Below are positions 62,337-64,000 of a DNA stretch of 64,000 bases, piece after piece. The notes beneath the pieces were generated by a model, which worked only from the letters and a program-made list of their open reading frames with translations, made no database searches and was not told the DNA's origin. Source of the stretch: an uncultured Pelagibacteraceae bacterium (GTDB lineage: Bacteria > Pseudomonadota > Alphaproteobacteria > Pelagibacterales > Pelagibacteraceae); the NCBI GenBank assembly GCA_902603625.1, contig CACKVM010000002.1, positions 21,313 through 85,312 of the forward strand, in the 5' to 3' direction. Made by a program: the position numbers and the translations under genes. Each line of letters begins with the position of its first letter. Positions within the stretch are counted from its first letter, which is position 1.

Positions 62337-63830
62337 ATGAAATTAATTGAACATTTTGTAGGTGGAAAAATAATTTCCGGAACTTCAGGAAAAAAAGGAA
62401 AAGTTTTTAATCCCGCTACTGGCGAACAGGAAAAGGAAGTAAGTCTCGCCTCCTCTGGTGATTTAGACCAAGCAGTAGAAATTGCAAAAAAAGCTTTTGA
62501 GACATGGTCATTAAAACCTTCTCTTCAAAGAGCAAGGATAATGTTTAAATTCAAAGAGTTAATTGAAAAAAATTCTGATGAATTGACACAATTAATTGTT
62601 TCTGAACATGGAAAAGTTTATGAGGACGCAAAAGGATCATTAACACGAGGATTAGAAGTTGTAGAATTTGCTTGCGGAATTCCACATTTACTTAAAGGAG
62701 AATTTTCAGAAAATGTAGGAACAGATGTAGACAGTTGGTCAATGCGTCAACCACTAGGTGTTGTTGCTGGAATAACACCATTTAATTTTCCAGCCATGGT
62801 TCCGATGTGGATGTTTCCTATTGCTATTGCATGTGGAAATACATTTATATTAAAGCCATCAGAAAAAGATCCTTCTTGTGCAATTAGATTAGCAGAATTA
62901 TTAAAAGAAGCCGGTCTGCCAGACGGAGTCTTTAATGTGATAAATGGAGACAAAGAAGCAGTAGATGCAATTTTAAATAATAAAGATATTAAAGCAGTTA
63001 GTTTTGTAGGTTCAACTCCTATAGCAAAATATATTTACGAAAATTCAGCAAAAAACGAAAAAAGAGTCCAGGCATTAGGAGGAGCTAAAAATCATTTAGT
63101 GGTGATGCCTGACTGTGATTTAGATGGTGCCGTAAATGGTTTAATGGGTGCAGCTTATGGCTCTGCTGGAGAAAGATGTATGGCTCAGTCAGTGGCTGTA
63201 GCAGTAGGTGATATTGGAGATAAACTAGTGTCTAGATTATCAAAAAAAGCAGAGGCTTTAAAAGTTGGACCAGGAATGGACAAAAATTCTGAGATGGGCC
63301 CATTAGTCACTAAAGAACACCTAGAAAAAGTTAAAAAATATGTCGATTTAGGCATAGAAGAGGGCGCGAAATTAATTGTCGATGGAAGAAATTTAAAATT
63401 ACAAGGATATGAAAATGGCTTTTACATTGGTGGATGTTTATTTGATAACGTGACAAAAGATATGAGGATTTATAAAGAGGAAATATTCGGCCCAGTTTTA
63501 TCTGTTGTTAGAGTTAAAACTTTTGAAGAAGCTTCAAAATTAATAAATGATCATGAATATGGAAATGGTGTAAGTATTTATACAAGAGATGGAGATGCTG
63601 GAAGAACATTCGCAAGCAAAATTCAAGTTGGAATGGTTGGTATAAATGTACCAATACCTGTGCCGATGGCTTTTCATAGTTTTGGTGGTTGGAAAAGATC
63701 TTTGTTTGGAGATAGTGCAATGCATGGAATGGAAGGAATTAAATTTTATACTAAATTAAAAACAATAACTTCAAGATGGCCATCAGGAATTAGATCTAAT
63801 GCTGAATTTGTGATGCCAACAATGAAATAA
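62337..63830 (+). CDS. mmsA: CoA-acylating methylmalonate-semialdehyde dehydrogenase
   Basis: 'HFVGGKIISGTSGKKGKVFNPATGE', 'GITPFNFPAMVPMWMFPIAIACGNTFILKPSEKDP', 'GGAKNHLVVMPDCD', 'GAAYGSAGERCMA'. Confidence 0.95.
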   Translation: MKLIEHFVGGKIISGTSGKKGKVFNPATGEQEKEVSLASSGDLDQAVEIAKKAFETWSLKPSLQRARIMFKFKELIEKNSDELTQLIVSEHGKVYEDAKGSLTRGLEVVEFACGIPHLLKGEFSENVGTDVDSWSMRQPLGVVAGITPFNFPAMVPMWMFPIAIACGNTFILKPSEKDPSCAIRLAELLKEAGLPDGVFNVINGDKEAVDAILNNKDIKAVSFVGSTPIAKYIYENSAKNEKRVQALGGAKNHLVVMPDCDLDGAVNGLMGAAYGSAGERCMAQSVAVAVGDIGDKLVSRLSKKAEALKVGPGMDKNSEMGPLVTKEHLEKVKKYVDLGIEEGAKLIVDGRNLKLQGYENGFYIGGCLFDNVTKDMRIYKEEIFGPVLSVVRVKTFEEASKLINDHEYGNGVSIYTRDGDAGRTFASKIQVGMVGINVPIPVPMAFHSFGGWKRSLFGDSAMHGMEGIKFYTKLKTITSRWPSGIRSNAEFVMPTMK

Positions 63831-63833
63831 TGA

Positions 63834-64000
<167 letters not shown>

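Overview
The window is a contiguous, very AT-rich, tightly packed chromosomal segment. Gene content, spacing and several near-recognisable proteins (especially dmdA) indicate a SAR11 / Pelagibacterales alphaproteobacterium. Most of it is housekeeping or marine-heterotroph metabolism: rpe (partial), acetate symporter plus acs, tsaD, hemCD, folD, argG, cytochrome c maturation (ccmC-H), ftsY/dapF/ffh, rpsP-trmD-rplS, leuCDB, the DMSP demethylation genes dmdC-dmdB-hydrolase-dmdA, asd, sdhCDAB, mmsA and mdh (partial). I see no CRISPR array, prophage, transposon, rRNA or tRNA. The least explained parts are: (1) a 12.9-21.2 kb neighbourhood with a photolyase/cryptochrome-like gene of the FeS class, a tiny DUF2256-like ORF missed by the ORF track, an unusual two-part 175-aa protein, a secreted FG-GAP protein, a secreted Cys-rich protein, and a second photolyase-like protein that may be circularly permuted; (2) a 30.9-41.4 kb 2-hydroxyacid/TRAP-transporter island; (3) a structured RNA leader in front of ffh; (4) a 17-bp RNA-type inverted repeat before ccmC; (5) a probable homopolymer frameshift in an EamA transporter; (6) a histone-like poly-Lys N-terminal extension on acetyl-CoA synthetase. 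No database search was possible. All family names come from motif and sequence recognition.
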